40,111 bases of DNA, taken from the NCBI GenBank assembly GCA_016790045.1, contig JAEUPW010000047.1, forward strand, positions 1-40,111, in the 5' to 3' direction. This DNA is from Candidatus Competibacteraceae bacterium. GTDB lineage: Bacteria; Pseudomonadota; Gammaproteobacteria; Competibacterales; Competibacteraceae. Position 1 is the stretch's first letter; each line of letters begins with the position of its first letter. The translations under genes and the position numbers were made by a program. The notes below the pieces were generated by a model. It had not been told where the DNA came from. It ran no database searches and saw only the letters and a program-made list of their open reading frames with translations. Shown here piece by piece: positions 24,865 to 31,696 of the stretch.

Positions 24865-25872
24865 ATGACTGCCTTTTCAAAAATAACCGATAAAAAAATT
24901 GTTGGTTTTCGGTCTCATTCGAATCACCTGTCAAAATTTATGGAAACATCAGTTCCGCTGCTGTTTCGGTTATCTAGAAAAATTATGCCCCGAAACAGGC
25001 TGGGTGACAGAGTCGTAGCCTATATCAATTTCATAATGAACAATAACAGATTACCGAAGAAACAACTTACCCTTAACGATGTTCTTTACAAGATAAAGAC
25101 CACCGACGAAATCATAGATCCTTTGCGGGTTTTTGTTTCTGACAAAGAGTTCCTAAAAGTGTTTGTCAGCGCGACCATCGGCCATAAGTTTAATGTGCCT
25201 ACCCTGGCTGTAATCAGGGATATCAGCGTATTAGAGCATTACCCTTTTCCAGCAAATTGCTGTATTAAACCAACACATGCCAGCGGCGAATTCATAATCA
25301 GAAGAGATAGCGAACCCCTGGATATAAACCGCCTTAAGAGCTGGTTTACGTTGAATTATTACTGGCAGACACGGGAAGCAAACTACAAGTCCCTGAAGCC
25401 AAAAATTATTGTGGAGCCTCTAATATTTGGCGGCGCGCACGCCGAGGATTACAAATTTCTGTGCTATCAAGGCGTGCCGAAAATCGTCTGGGTCGACCTG
25501 GATCGACACGTCCGGCACCGCAGAAAAGTCTTCGACGCCGATTGGAATGAGCTTGATTTTTCAATCACGAAAATCAGATCGGAAGCCCCTTTCCAAAAAC
25601 CGAAAAACCTATCGGAAATGCTTGAGGTCGCCTCTAAATTAGCCGCTCAATTTTCTTTGGTCAGGATTGATCTTTATAGTGACGGCAACAGCATTTTGGT
25701 TGGAGAAATCACCAACTGCAGCGGCAATGCGGGGGAGAGGTTTTTACCTCCCGAAGGAGAGTTCACAGCAGCCCGAATTCTCTTTGGCCCGGCGAGTTCT
25801 ATAACCTCACCAGTGCATCCAGACAGCTTTATCGAGTCACGCCCAGGAACGACTCTATCCGCCACCGAATAG
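24865..25872 (+). CDS. TupA-like ATP-grasp protein
   Basis: 335 residues resembling the TupA-like ATP-grasp family (PF14305), found in surface-polysaccharide and peptide-ligation clusters. Visible: FVSDKEFLKVFVSATIGHKF, the ATP-grasp Lys/Gly region NCCIKPTHASGEFIIRR, IIVEPLIFGGAHAEDYKFLCY, and the metal-binding end SLVRIDLYSDGNSILVGEIT with NCSGNAGERFLPPE. The family is thought to ligate an amino acid to a glycan; this is weakly established. The ATG at 24865 (or GTG 24856) has only a poor ribosome site. Base composition is far richer in A/T than neighbours, pointing to transfer. It sits alone, directly upstream of the fliL operon and not cotranscribed with it, given the sigma-54 promoter. Flagellin or surface glycan modification is a possible but unproven role. 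Confidence 0.78.
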   Translation: MTAFSKITDKKIVGFRSHSNHLSKFMETSVPLLFRLSRKIMPRNRLGDRVVAYINFIMNNNRLPKKQLTLNDVLYKIKTTDEIIDPLRVFVSDKEFLKVFVSATIGHKFNVPTLAVIRDISVLEHYPFPANCCIKPTHASGEFIIRRDSEPLDINRLKSWFTLNYYWQTREANYKSLKPKIIVEPLIFGGAHAEDYKFLCYQGVPKIVWVDLDRHVRHRRKVFDADWNELDFSITKIRSEAPFQKPKNLSEMLEVASKLAAQFSLVRIDLYSDGNSILVGEITNCSGNAGERFLPPEGEFTAARILFGPASSITSPVHPDSFIESRPGTTLSATE

Positions 25873-26161
25873 CTCGAATAGCCGATTGACGAGCGCCGAT
25901 CCGAGAAGCCGTAGCGCTTGCCGGGCGAGGTTGGCCATATATTTTGCACGGCCCAATTCCGTTGGATCGGGCCTTCGCTTCCGGCAAGCGCCCCCCGCTA
26001 AGCCCATTCCTCTCTGACGCGGCATAGCCGCACGATTCGCCGCGTTGCGGCGACGATATTTTGGCAACCTTCTCGAACCCGCTCCCGCCAGTTTCTCGAC
26101 ACGTCGCGCAAACAATCAATATCTTATTGAATTTTATTAAAAAATATCTATGGCGAGCGAT
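25873..26161. other. Structured intergenic region upstream of fliL
   Basis: 289 bp with no convincing gene. It contains an 11-bp inverted repeat spanning 25914-25991 and a tight hairpin at 26037-26053 (tcgccgc-gtt-gcggcga), then an AT-rich stretch leading to the sigma-54 promoter. Overlapping minus-strand frames (25829-26119) have no ribosome site and low-complexity products. Confidence 0.45.
25914..25991. repeat. Long inverted repeat with inner stem (structured element)
   Basis: The outer arms gcgcttgccgg (25914-25924) and ccggcaagcgc (25981-25991) pair perfectly over 11 bp; inside, ggccc (25950-25954) can pair with gggcc (25969-25973). A transcript would fold into a two-armed structure. 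It starts 41 bp after the ATP-grasp stop, so it could serve as a terminator, or be a REP-like or small mobile inverted-repeat element. Confidence 0.55.
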
Positions 26162-26175
26162 GGCGCGCTAATTGC
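26162..26175 (+). promoter_or_regulatory. Sigma-54 (RpoN) promoter of the fliL operon
   Basis: tGGcgcgctaattGCta: the -24 GG (26162-26163) and -12 GC (26174-26175) are exactly 10 bp apart and the flanks match the TGGCACG-N4-TTGCT consensus except one base (TGGCGCG-ctaa-TTGCT). The expected transcript start is near 26187, giving a leader of about 30 bases before the fliL ATG. Fits a FleQ/FlrA-dependent flagellar class. Confidence 0.8.
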
Positions 26176-26217
26176 TAAACCCGCAATAGTTCACTTTTAA
26201 CGCTTTGGAAATACCTC

Positions 26218-26772
26218 ATGGCTCAGAAAGAAGAAGCCAAAACCCCAGCCAAGAAAGGCGGCGGATTCAAAAAAATCCTGTTGATCGTGGTCGGTGCGCT
26301 GGTCTTGATCGGCGGCGCGGTCGGCGGGACCTTATTCTTCACCGGCGCGCTGCACAAACCCGCCGAAGCCGCCAGCGAACACAAGCCGGCCGCCAAAGCA
26401 TCCGCCAAATCCGGCGGCGGACACGGCGCGGAAGCCGCCCCAGCGACCGGACAACTGGCCATCTACCAGCCGCTCGATCCGCCGTTCATCATCAATTTCG
26501 AGGATCAGGGAATCTTGCGCTACCTGCAAATCGGCCTGTCGGTCATGTCCAGGGACAAGGTGGTCATCGACGCCGTCAACAACAACATGCCGCAGATCCG
26601 CAATAACCTGATCCTGCTGTTCGGCAACCAAAAAGTGGAAACCCTAAGCTCCAACGAAGGCAAGGAAAAACTGCGCGCCCTGGCGTTGGAACAGGTGCAA
26701 ACCGTCTTGAATCAGGAAATCGGCGAGCCCGGCATCGAAGCCATTTATTACACCGCGTTCGTGATGCAATAA
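26218..26772 (+). CDS. fliL: Flagellar basal-body-associated protein FliL
   Basis: 184 residues: a Lys-rich cytoplasmic start (MAQKEEAKTPAKKGGGFKK), one TM helix at about 20-42 (ILLIVVGALVLIGGAVGGTL), an Ala/Lys/Gly-rich periplasmic linker, and the stomatin-like FliL domain (about 80-184, QPLDPPFIINFEDQGILRYL to VQTVLNQEIGEPGIEAIYYT). FliL surrounds the stator and supports torque at high load. The ATG at 26218 starts a leader of about 30 bases from a sigma-54 promoter. It is the first gene of the flagellar operon; fliM begins 9 bp later. Confidence 0.94.
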   Translation: MAQKEEAKTPAKKGGGFKKILLIVVGALVLIGGAVGGTLFFTGALHKPAEAASEHKPAAKASAKSGGGHGAEAAPATGQLAIYQPLDPPFIINFEDQGILRYLQIGLSVMSRDKVVIDAVNNNMPQIRNNLILLFGNQKVETLSSNEGKEKLRALALEQVQTVLNQEIGEPGIEAIYYTAFVMQ

Positions 26773-26781
26773 GGCCCGGTC

Positions 26782-27819
26782 ATGTCGAGCGATGAAGTGC
26801 TGACCCAGGACGAGCGCGACGCGCTCATGGCGTCCGTCTCCAACGGCGCCGACGACGCCGACGACGCGGCCAGCGCGCCTGAGGACGGCATCATCCCTTA
26901 CGATCTGACCGGCCAGGATTATGCCGTCAACAGCCTGTTGCCGGTGCTGGAAACCATCCACGAGCGCTTTGCCCACCGCCTGCGCATCGGCTTGTTTGAA
27001 ATGGTGCGGCAGGAGCTGACGGTCAATGTCGGCGCGATCGAAAAGCGCAGCTACACCGATCTGACCACCTCGCTCAGCGTGCCTTGCAGCGTGAATCTCA
27101 TCGGCATCAGCCCGCTGAGCGGCCCGGCGCTGCTCATTTTCGATCTGGATTTGATCTTCCTGATCGTCGATACCTTTTTCGGCGGTTCCGGCCGCTCGTA
27201 CCCGTCGGCCAGCATCAGGGATTTCACCACCACCGAAAACCGCTTTATCCAGCGGCTGTTGCAACTGTGCTTCAGGTCGCTGGAAGAAGCCTGGTCGCCT
27301 TTCGCCGCGCTGAAATGCAGCCACATCAGTTCGGAAAACAAACCGCAGTTCGTCACCTCGCTCAACCCCAACGAACCGCTGACCGTCAGCAGCGCGACCA
27401 TCGGCCGCGACGCCATCGCGGGCGCGCTGCACCTGGCTCTGCCGTACTCGATCCTGGAGCCGATCCGGGAAACGCTGCTCAACAGCTCCTGCAAGGAGCA
27501 TCCCAACCCCAGCAGACAGTCGAGCGAACGGCTGCGCGAGGGCATCCAGGACAGCCAGATCGAAGTGCGCTGCGCGCTGGCCGGTTTCGAATTGAGCCTC
27601 AGCGATTTGTTGGCGCTGCGCGTCGGCGACGTGATCCCGGTCAACATCCCGCCCACGGCCGTGCTGCAAATCGAAAATGTGCCCGTGTACAGCGGCTCTT
27701 ACGGCGTCGCCCAAGGCTGGAGCGCGCTCAAGATCGAACAGCCGCTCAGCGCGGCCGGAGAATGGCTGACGCAAGCCGCTCCGGCCCAGGATTTCGCGCC
27801 CTTCGCGGCCAAGCTTTGA
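26782..27819 (+). CDS. fliM: Flagellar motor switch protein FliM
   Basis: 345 residues. The N-terminal CheY-P-binding peptide is present (EVLTQDERDALMASV, consensus LSQDEIDALL), followed by the CheC-like middle domain with the GGSGR motif in DTFFGGSGRSYP (about 130-145) and a C-terminal SpoA domain (about 260-330, LSDLLALRVGDVIPVNIPPT). FliM links the rotor to the response regulator and sets rotation direction. The conserved CheY-binding segment means chemotaxis control is expected even though no che genes are in the window. ATG 26782 follows fliL by 9 bp. Confidence 0.96.
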   Translation: MSSDEVLTQDERDALMASVSNGADDADDAASAPEDGIIPYDLTGQDYAVNSLLPVLETIHERFAHRLRIGLFEMVRQELTVNVGAIEKRSYTDLTTSLSVPCSVNLIGISPLSGPALLIFDLDLIFLIVDTFFGGSGRSYPSASIRDFTTTENRFIQRLLQLCFRSLEEAWSPFAALKCSHISSENKPQFVTSLNPNEPLTVSSATIGRDAIAGALHLALPYSILEPIRETLLNSSCKEHPNPSRQSSERLREGIQDSQIEVRCALAGFELSLSDLLALRVGDVIPVNIPPTAVLQIENVPVYSGSYGVAQGWSALKIEQPLSAAGEWLTQAAPAQDFAPFAAKL

Positions 27820-27870
27820 GGCGTCGAGCGCCGAGCAAACGCCCCACCACTTTCGAGGGAATACCCCATC

Positions 27871-28209
27871 ATGAATGCTCAAGCCACCGCTCTGGAATCC
27901 GACCAGACCGCGCCCAGCGACGAGGCGGCCCCATCCGGCGGCAAGACCGGACAGAATCTGGATATGGTGATGGATATTCCCATCACCCTGTCCCTGGAAC
28001 TGGGCCACACCCGGATGAGCATTCGCGAGCTGCTCAAGCTGACCCAGGGTTCGGTGGTGAAGCTGGATCGGCCGGGCGGCGACCCGCTCGACATTCTGGT
28101 CAACGGCTGTCTGGTGGCGCGCGGCGAGGTGGTGGTGGTCAACGACCGCTTCGGCGTGCGGATCACCGACATCGTGAGCCAGGAAGAACGGATTCGCCGT
28201 CTGCGATGA
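27871..28209 (+). CDS. fliN: Flagellar motor switch protein FliN
   Basis: 112 residues: a disordered 25-residue start, then a SpoA domain (about 33-107) with LDMVMDIPITLSLELGHTRM, IRELLKLTQGSVVKLDRPGG, DPLDILVNGCLVARGEVVVV and FGVRITDI. Forms the lower C-ring with FliM, and is also a dock for export substrates. ATG 27871 follows gaggga. The stop overlaps the fliO start by 4 bp (ATGA). Confidence 0.96.
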   Translation: MNAQATALESDQTAPSDEAAPSGGKTGQNLDMVMDIPITLSLELGHTRMSIRELLKLTQGSVVKLDRPGGDPLDILVNGCLVARGEVVVVNDRFGVRITDIVSQEERIRRLR

Positions 28210-28625
28210 ACGGGTTACCGGCGACGGGCGCGCTGTGGCTCGCGCTGTTTAGCTCGGTGGCGAGCGGCGGCGAAGCGGTCCGGACCGATGCGGTCGCCAG
28301 TTTTGCGCCGGGCGGCGCGATGCTGGCGCAACTGACCTTGGGATTGGTCGCGGTGCTGGCGCTGGCGGTCGGCCTGAGCTGGCTGTTGCGCCGCTACGCC
28401 CTGCCGCGCGACGGGCTGATCCGGGTGGTCGGCGGCCTGCCGCTGAGCGGCCGAGAACGCTTGCTGCTGATCGAGGTGGACCGCACCCGCCTGCTGCTGG
28501 GCGTGACCGCCACCCGCATTCAAACCTTGCACGTTTTCGGGCCGGAAACCGCGCCTCCCGCCGACGCGCCCGCGTTCCGGCTCGACCTGCCGCCTTCGGA
28601 ATCGCCCCATGACGCCAAACCGTGA
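28206..28625 (+). CDS. fliO: Flagellar export protein FliO
   Basis: 139 residues in the short, poorly conserved FliO family: an N-terminal signal-like segment, a TM helix at about 38-60 ([21 protein letters not shown]), and a small cytoplasmic beta domain typified by [20 protein letters not shown] and [14 protein letters not shown]. FliO is a chaperone-like scaffold for FliP ring assembly. The ATG at 28206 overlaps the fliN stop; the end overlaps the fliP start by 17 bases. Confidence 0.88.
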   Translation: MNGLPATGALWLALFSSVASGGEAVRTDAVASFAPGGAMLAQLTLGLVAVLALAVGLSWLLRRYALPRDGLIRVVGGLPLSGRERLLLIEVDRTRLLLGVTATRIQTLHVFGPETAPPADAPAFRLDLPPSESPHDAKP

Positions 28626-29391
28626 ACCTCGGCCTTTGAACCCGGCGCGCGGCTGGCCGCTCGCGGCGCTCGCGCTCTTGGTCGGCTCGACGGCGGCGTG
28701 GGCCGCGCCGGCGGGCTTGCCGGCGGTGACCGTCGCGCCGGCGGCCGGCGGCGGCGAAACCTGGTCGCTCAGCCTGCAAATCCTGGCGGTGATGACGGCT
28801 TTGACGTTGCTGCCCTCGGCGCTGCTGATGATGACCGCGTTCACCCGCGTCATCATCGTGCTGGCCCTGTTGCGCCAGGCGCTCGGCACCATGCAAACGC
28901 CGTCCAACCAAATTTTGATCGGCCTGGCGCTGTTTCTGACTTTTTTCATCATGGCGCCGGTGTTCGAGCGCATCAACGACCGGGCGCTCGCGCCTTATCT
29001 CGACGAAACCATCGGCTTCCAGCAGGCGATCGAGGAAGGCCGGCAGCCGTTGCAGGCGTTCATGCTGGCGCAGACCCGCGAAAGCGATCTGGCGCTGTTC
29101 GTGCAACTGTCCGGCCGGCCGGCGCTGGAATCGCCCGACCGGGTGCCGTTTTCGCTGTTGGTCCCGGCTTACATCACCAGCGAGCTGAAAACCGCTTTCC
29201 AGATCGGCTTCATGCTGTTCATCCCGTTTTTGATCATCGATCTGGTGGTGGCCAGCGTGCTGATGGCGATGGGCATGATGATGCTCTCGCCGATGATGAT
29301 TTCCTTTCCGCTCAAATTGATGCTGTTCGTGCTGGTGGATGGCTGGGGCCTTTTGATGACCACGCTGGCCTCCAGCTTTTACCTGCCTTGA
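28609..29391 (+). CDS. fliP: Flagellar export gate protein FliP
   Basis: 260 residues: a cleavable signal (about 1-32), then the FliP core with four TM helices and a periplasmic loop: [60 protein letters not shown] and [20 protein letters not shown]. The conserved TPPNQ-type motif appears as TPSNQ. Forms the pentameric ring at the centre of the export gate with FliQ and FliR. ATG 28609 lies within the fliO end. Confidence 0.96.
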   Translation: MTPNREPRPLNPARGWPLAALALLVGSTAAWAAPAGLPAVTVAPAAGGGETWSLSLQILAVMTALTLLPSALLMMTAFTRVIIVLALLRQALGTMQTPSNQILIGLALFLTFFIMAPVFERINDRALAPYLDETIGFQQAIEEGRQPLQAFMLAQTRESDLALFVQLSGRPALESPDRVPFSLLVPAYITSELKTAFQIGFMLFIPFLIIDLVVASVLMAMGMMMLSPMMISFPLKLMLFVLVDGWGLLMTTLASSFYLP

Positions 29392-29404
29392 CGCCGGAGG
29401 CCCC

Positions 29405-29674
29405 GTGACCCCGGAAACGATCATGACGCTCGGCCAGCGCGCCCTGGAATTGGGCGTGCTGGTGTCGGCTCCGCTGCTGCTGTCGGTGCTGGTGATCGGC
29501 GTGCTGGTCAGCCTGTTTCAAGCCGCCACCCAGATCAACGAAATGACCTTGAGCTTCGTGCCCAAACTGCTGGTGCTGGTGCTGGTGCTGGTGCTGGCCG
29601 GGCCGTGGATGCTGGAGCTGCTGATCGACTTCACCCGCGCCCTGTTCAAAGACATCCCCAACCTGATCGGCTGA
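29405..29674 (+). CDS. fliQ: Flagellar export gate protein FliQ
   Basis: 89 residues, two TM hairpin helices (about 18-40 and 53-75) with VSLFQAATQINEMTLSFVPK between them, the conserved FliQ cytoplasmic loop. It begins with GTG 29405 after a strong ribosome site (ggagg, 29396-29400). The second helix contains LVLVLVLVLAGPW coded by a CTGGTG repeat. Part of the FliP5Q4R1 gate. Confidence 0.95.
   Translation: MTPETIMTLGQRALELGVLVSAPLLLSVLVIGVLVSLFQAATQINEMTLSFVPKLLVLVLVLVLAGPWMLELLIDFTRALFKDIPNLIG
29570..29593 (+). repeat. Hexanucleotide tandem repeat (CTGGTG)4 in fliQ
   Basis: Four perfect CTGGTG units followed by CTGGCC, coding LVLVLVLV within the second FliQ helix. Slippage would change the helix by two-residue steps without breaking the frame. 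Confidence 0.85.
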
Positions 29675-29679
29675 CCGCG

Positions 29680-30459
29680 ATGCAGATAGCCAGCGCCGAA
29701 ATCGCCGCCTGGGTCGGAGCCTTCCTCTGGCCGCTGACCCGCGTCGCCGCGCTGGTCAGCGTCGCGCCGGTATTCGGCGCGCGAAGCTTGCCGCGCCGGG
29801 TCCGGCTGATGCTGGCGCTGGCTTTGACCTGGGCGGTCCTGCCGTTCGCGCCGCCGGTTCCGGCGGTCGAACCGTTCAGCCCGGCCGGGTTGCTGATCGT
29901 GGCGCAGCAAATTTTGATCGGGCTGAGCATGGGTTTCGTGCTGCGCTTGGCGTTCGCCGCGCTGGAGCTGGGCGGCCAGATGATCGGCACGCAAATGGGC
30001 TTGAGTTTCGCCAATCTGGTAGACCCGCAAAACGGCTCGCAAAGCCCGCTGTTGAGCCAGTTTTATTCCTTGCTCGGCACCTTGGTGTTCCTGAGCCTGA
30101 ACGGGCATCTGCTGGTCGTTCAACTGCTGGTGGACAGCTTCAAAACCCTGCCGGTGGCGACGGTCGGCGCCGACCGCGACGTGCTGTGGGCCCTGGTCGC
30201 GTGGGCCAGCCGCACCTTCGCCGGCGCGGTGCTGATCTCGCTGCCGGCCGTCGCCTCGCTGCTGGTGGTGAATCTCGCGTTCGGCGTGATGACCCGCGCC
30301 GCCCCGCAGCTCAACATCTTCGCGGTCGGTTTTCCGATCACCCTGATCCTCGGCTTGCTGGTCCTGCTCTATAACCTGCCCACCCTGCTGTATCAGCTAA
30401 ACGGCTTGTTCGACGAGGCGTTTCGGACGGTCGGCCAACTGGCCGGAGGCGACGGCTGA
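29680..30459 (+). CDS. fliR: Flagellar export gate protein FliR
   Basis: 259 residues with about six TM helices: MQIASAEIAAWVGAFLWPLT at the start, RVAALVSVAPVFGARSLPRR (conserved FliR loop), QQILIGLSMGFVLRLAFAAL, and RAAPQLNIFAVGFPITLILG. The single FliR subunit seals the FliP ring. ATG 29680 is 5 bp after the fliQ stop; the longer frame to 29605 overlaps fliQ. Its stop overlaps the flhB start (TGATG). Confidence 0.95.
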   Translation: MQIASAEIAAWVGAFLWPLTRVAALVSVAPVFGARSLPRRVRLMLALALTWAVLPFAPPVPAVEPFSPAGLLIVAQQILIGLSMGFVLRLAFAALELGGQMIGTQMGLSFANLVDPQNGSQSPLLSQFYSLLGTLVFLSLNGHLLVVQLLVDSFKTLPVATVGADRDVLWALVAWASRTFAGAVLISLPAVASLLVVNLAFGVMTRAAPQLNIFAVGFPITLILGLLVLLYNLPTLLYQLNGLFDEAFRTVGQLAGGDG

Positions 30460-31580
30460 TGGCCGAGAACGAAGACGGCCAGGAACGAACCGAAGAGGCG
30501 ACCCCCCGACGCCGTCAGGAGGCCGCCGAAAAAGGCCAAATCGTCCGCTCCCGCGAGCTGGCCACGCTGGCGATGCTGCTGGCCGCCGCCGCCGGCTTGC
30601 TGGGGTTGGGGCCGGCCTTGCTGGAAGGGCTGGCCGCGCAGATGCGCGCCGGGCTGGCGCTCGATCCGAGGAAGATCGCGGACCCCGGCCAACTTCCCGT
30701 CGCCCTCGGCCACGCTTTCGTCGACCTGCTGGTGTTGCTGGCCCCGTTTCTCGGCTTGATGCTGGTCGTCGCTTTGCTCGCGCCGCTGGCGCTCGGCGGC
30801 TGGACCTTCAGCCTGCACCTCAAATGGCAGAACCTCAACGTCGCCCAAGGCATCGCCCGACTGTTTTCCTGGAATTCGCTGATGGAGCTGTTCAAGGCGC
30901 TGATCAAATTTCTGGTGGTCGGCGGCGTCGCGGTGCTGCTGCTGTGGCGGGGCGAAGCCGAGCTGTTGCACCTGGGCCGGGAGCCGCTGATGCCGGCGCT
31001 GGCCCACGCCGCCCACACCCTGGGTTGGACCTTTTTGATCCTGACCCTGCCGATGCTGCTGATCGCCGGGGTGGACGTGCCGTTCCAGTTGATCAGCTTT
31101 CTTCGCAACCTGCGCATGACCAAGCAGGAAGTGCGCGAGGAAATGAAGGACATGGACGGCAAGCCCGAGGTCAAGGCCCGCATCCGGCGCTTGCAGCAGG
31201 AGTTCGCCCAGCGGCGGATGATGGAAAAAGTGCCGACCGCCGACGTGATCGTCACCAATCCCGAACATTACGCCGTGGCGCTGCAATACCAGCCGGACAG
31301 CATGAAAGCGCCGGTGATCGTCGCCCTCGGCCTGGACAGGGTGGCGCTGCGCATCCGCGAACTGGCCGGCCAGCACAAAATTCCCAGGGTCGAATCGCGG
31401 CTGTTGGCCCGCGCCTTGTATTACAACGGCGCGCTCGACAAACCGATCCCGGTCGGCCTGTATCAGGCGGTCGCCAACATCCTGGCCTACGTCTACCGGC
31501 TGCGCCGGGACGGCGAGCTGACCGGCGATCCGATCGTGATGAACGAGGTGCCGGTGCCGCCCGATTTGCGCACCGAATAA
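30459..31580 (+). CDS. flhB: Flagellar export switch protein FlhB (NPEH variant)
   Basis: 373 residues: a cytoplasmic start typical of FlhB (MAENEDGQERTEEATPRRRQ), four TM helices (about 30-215), the long linker helix with MTKQEVREEMKDMDGKPEVK, and the C-terminal cytoplasmic domain. The autocleavage site, NPTH in nearly all family members, reads N267-P268-E269-H270 here, in ADVIVTNPEHYAVAL. Cleavage occurs between Asn and Pro, so it may still happen, but the Thr to Glu change next to it is unusual and could alter cleavage rate or the hook-to-filament substrate switch. The ATG overlaps the fliR stop. Confidence 0.95.
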   Translation: MAENEDGQERTEEATPRRRQEAAEKGQIVRSRELATLAMLLAAAAGLLGLGPALLEGLAAQMRAGLALDPRKIADPGQLPVALGHAFVDLLVLLAPFLGLMLVVALLAPLALGGWTFSLHLKWQNLNVAQGIARLFSWNSLMELFKALIKFLVVGGVAVLLLWRGEAELLHLGREPLMPALAHAAHTLGWTFLILTLPMLLIAGVDVPFQLISFLRNLRMTKQEVREEMKDMDGKPEVKARIRRLQQEFAQRRMMEKVPTADVIVTNPEHYAVALQYQPDSMKAPVIVALGLDRVALRIRELAGQHKIPRVESRLLARALYYNGALDKPIPVGLYQAVANILAYVYRLRRDGELTGDPIVMNEVPVPPDLRTE

Positions 31581-31582
31581 CC

Positions 31583-31696
31583 ATGAACGCCATGATTTTG
31601 CCCCCGCTAACGCCGCCTCGCCAACCGGCCAGAGCCGCCGGGCCGGCCGCTCCCGCCCTCGGCCGGCGGCGCAACGATGAGGGATCGCCGCGATGA
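31583..31696 (+). CDS. Possible 37-aa coupling ORF between flhB and flhA
   Basis: An open frame from ATG 31583, 2 bp after the flhB stop, whose TGA (31694-31696) overlaps the flhA ATG (31693) as ATGA. The product (MNAMILPPLTPPRQPARAAG and so on, 37 residues) is Pro/Ala/Arg-rich and disordered, with no family. It may act as a translational coupler for flhA or may be chance, because GC-rich DNA gives long open frames. There is no strong ribosome site. Confidence 0.25.
   Translation: MNAMILPPLTPPRQPARAAGPAAPALGRRRNDEGSPR

Noticed and set aside
26644..28008. 454-codon minus-strand frame opposite fliM/fliN
   Set aside because: No ribosome site and no recognisable domains; crosses two certain genes.
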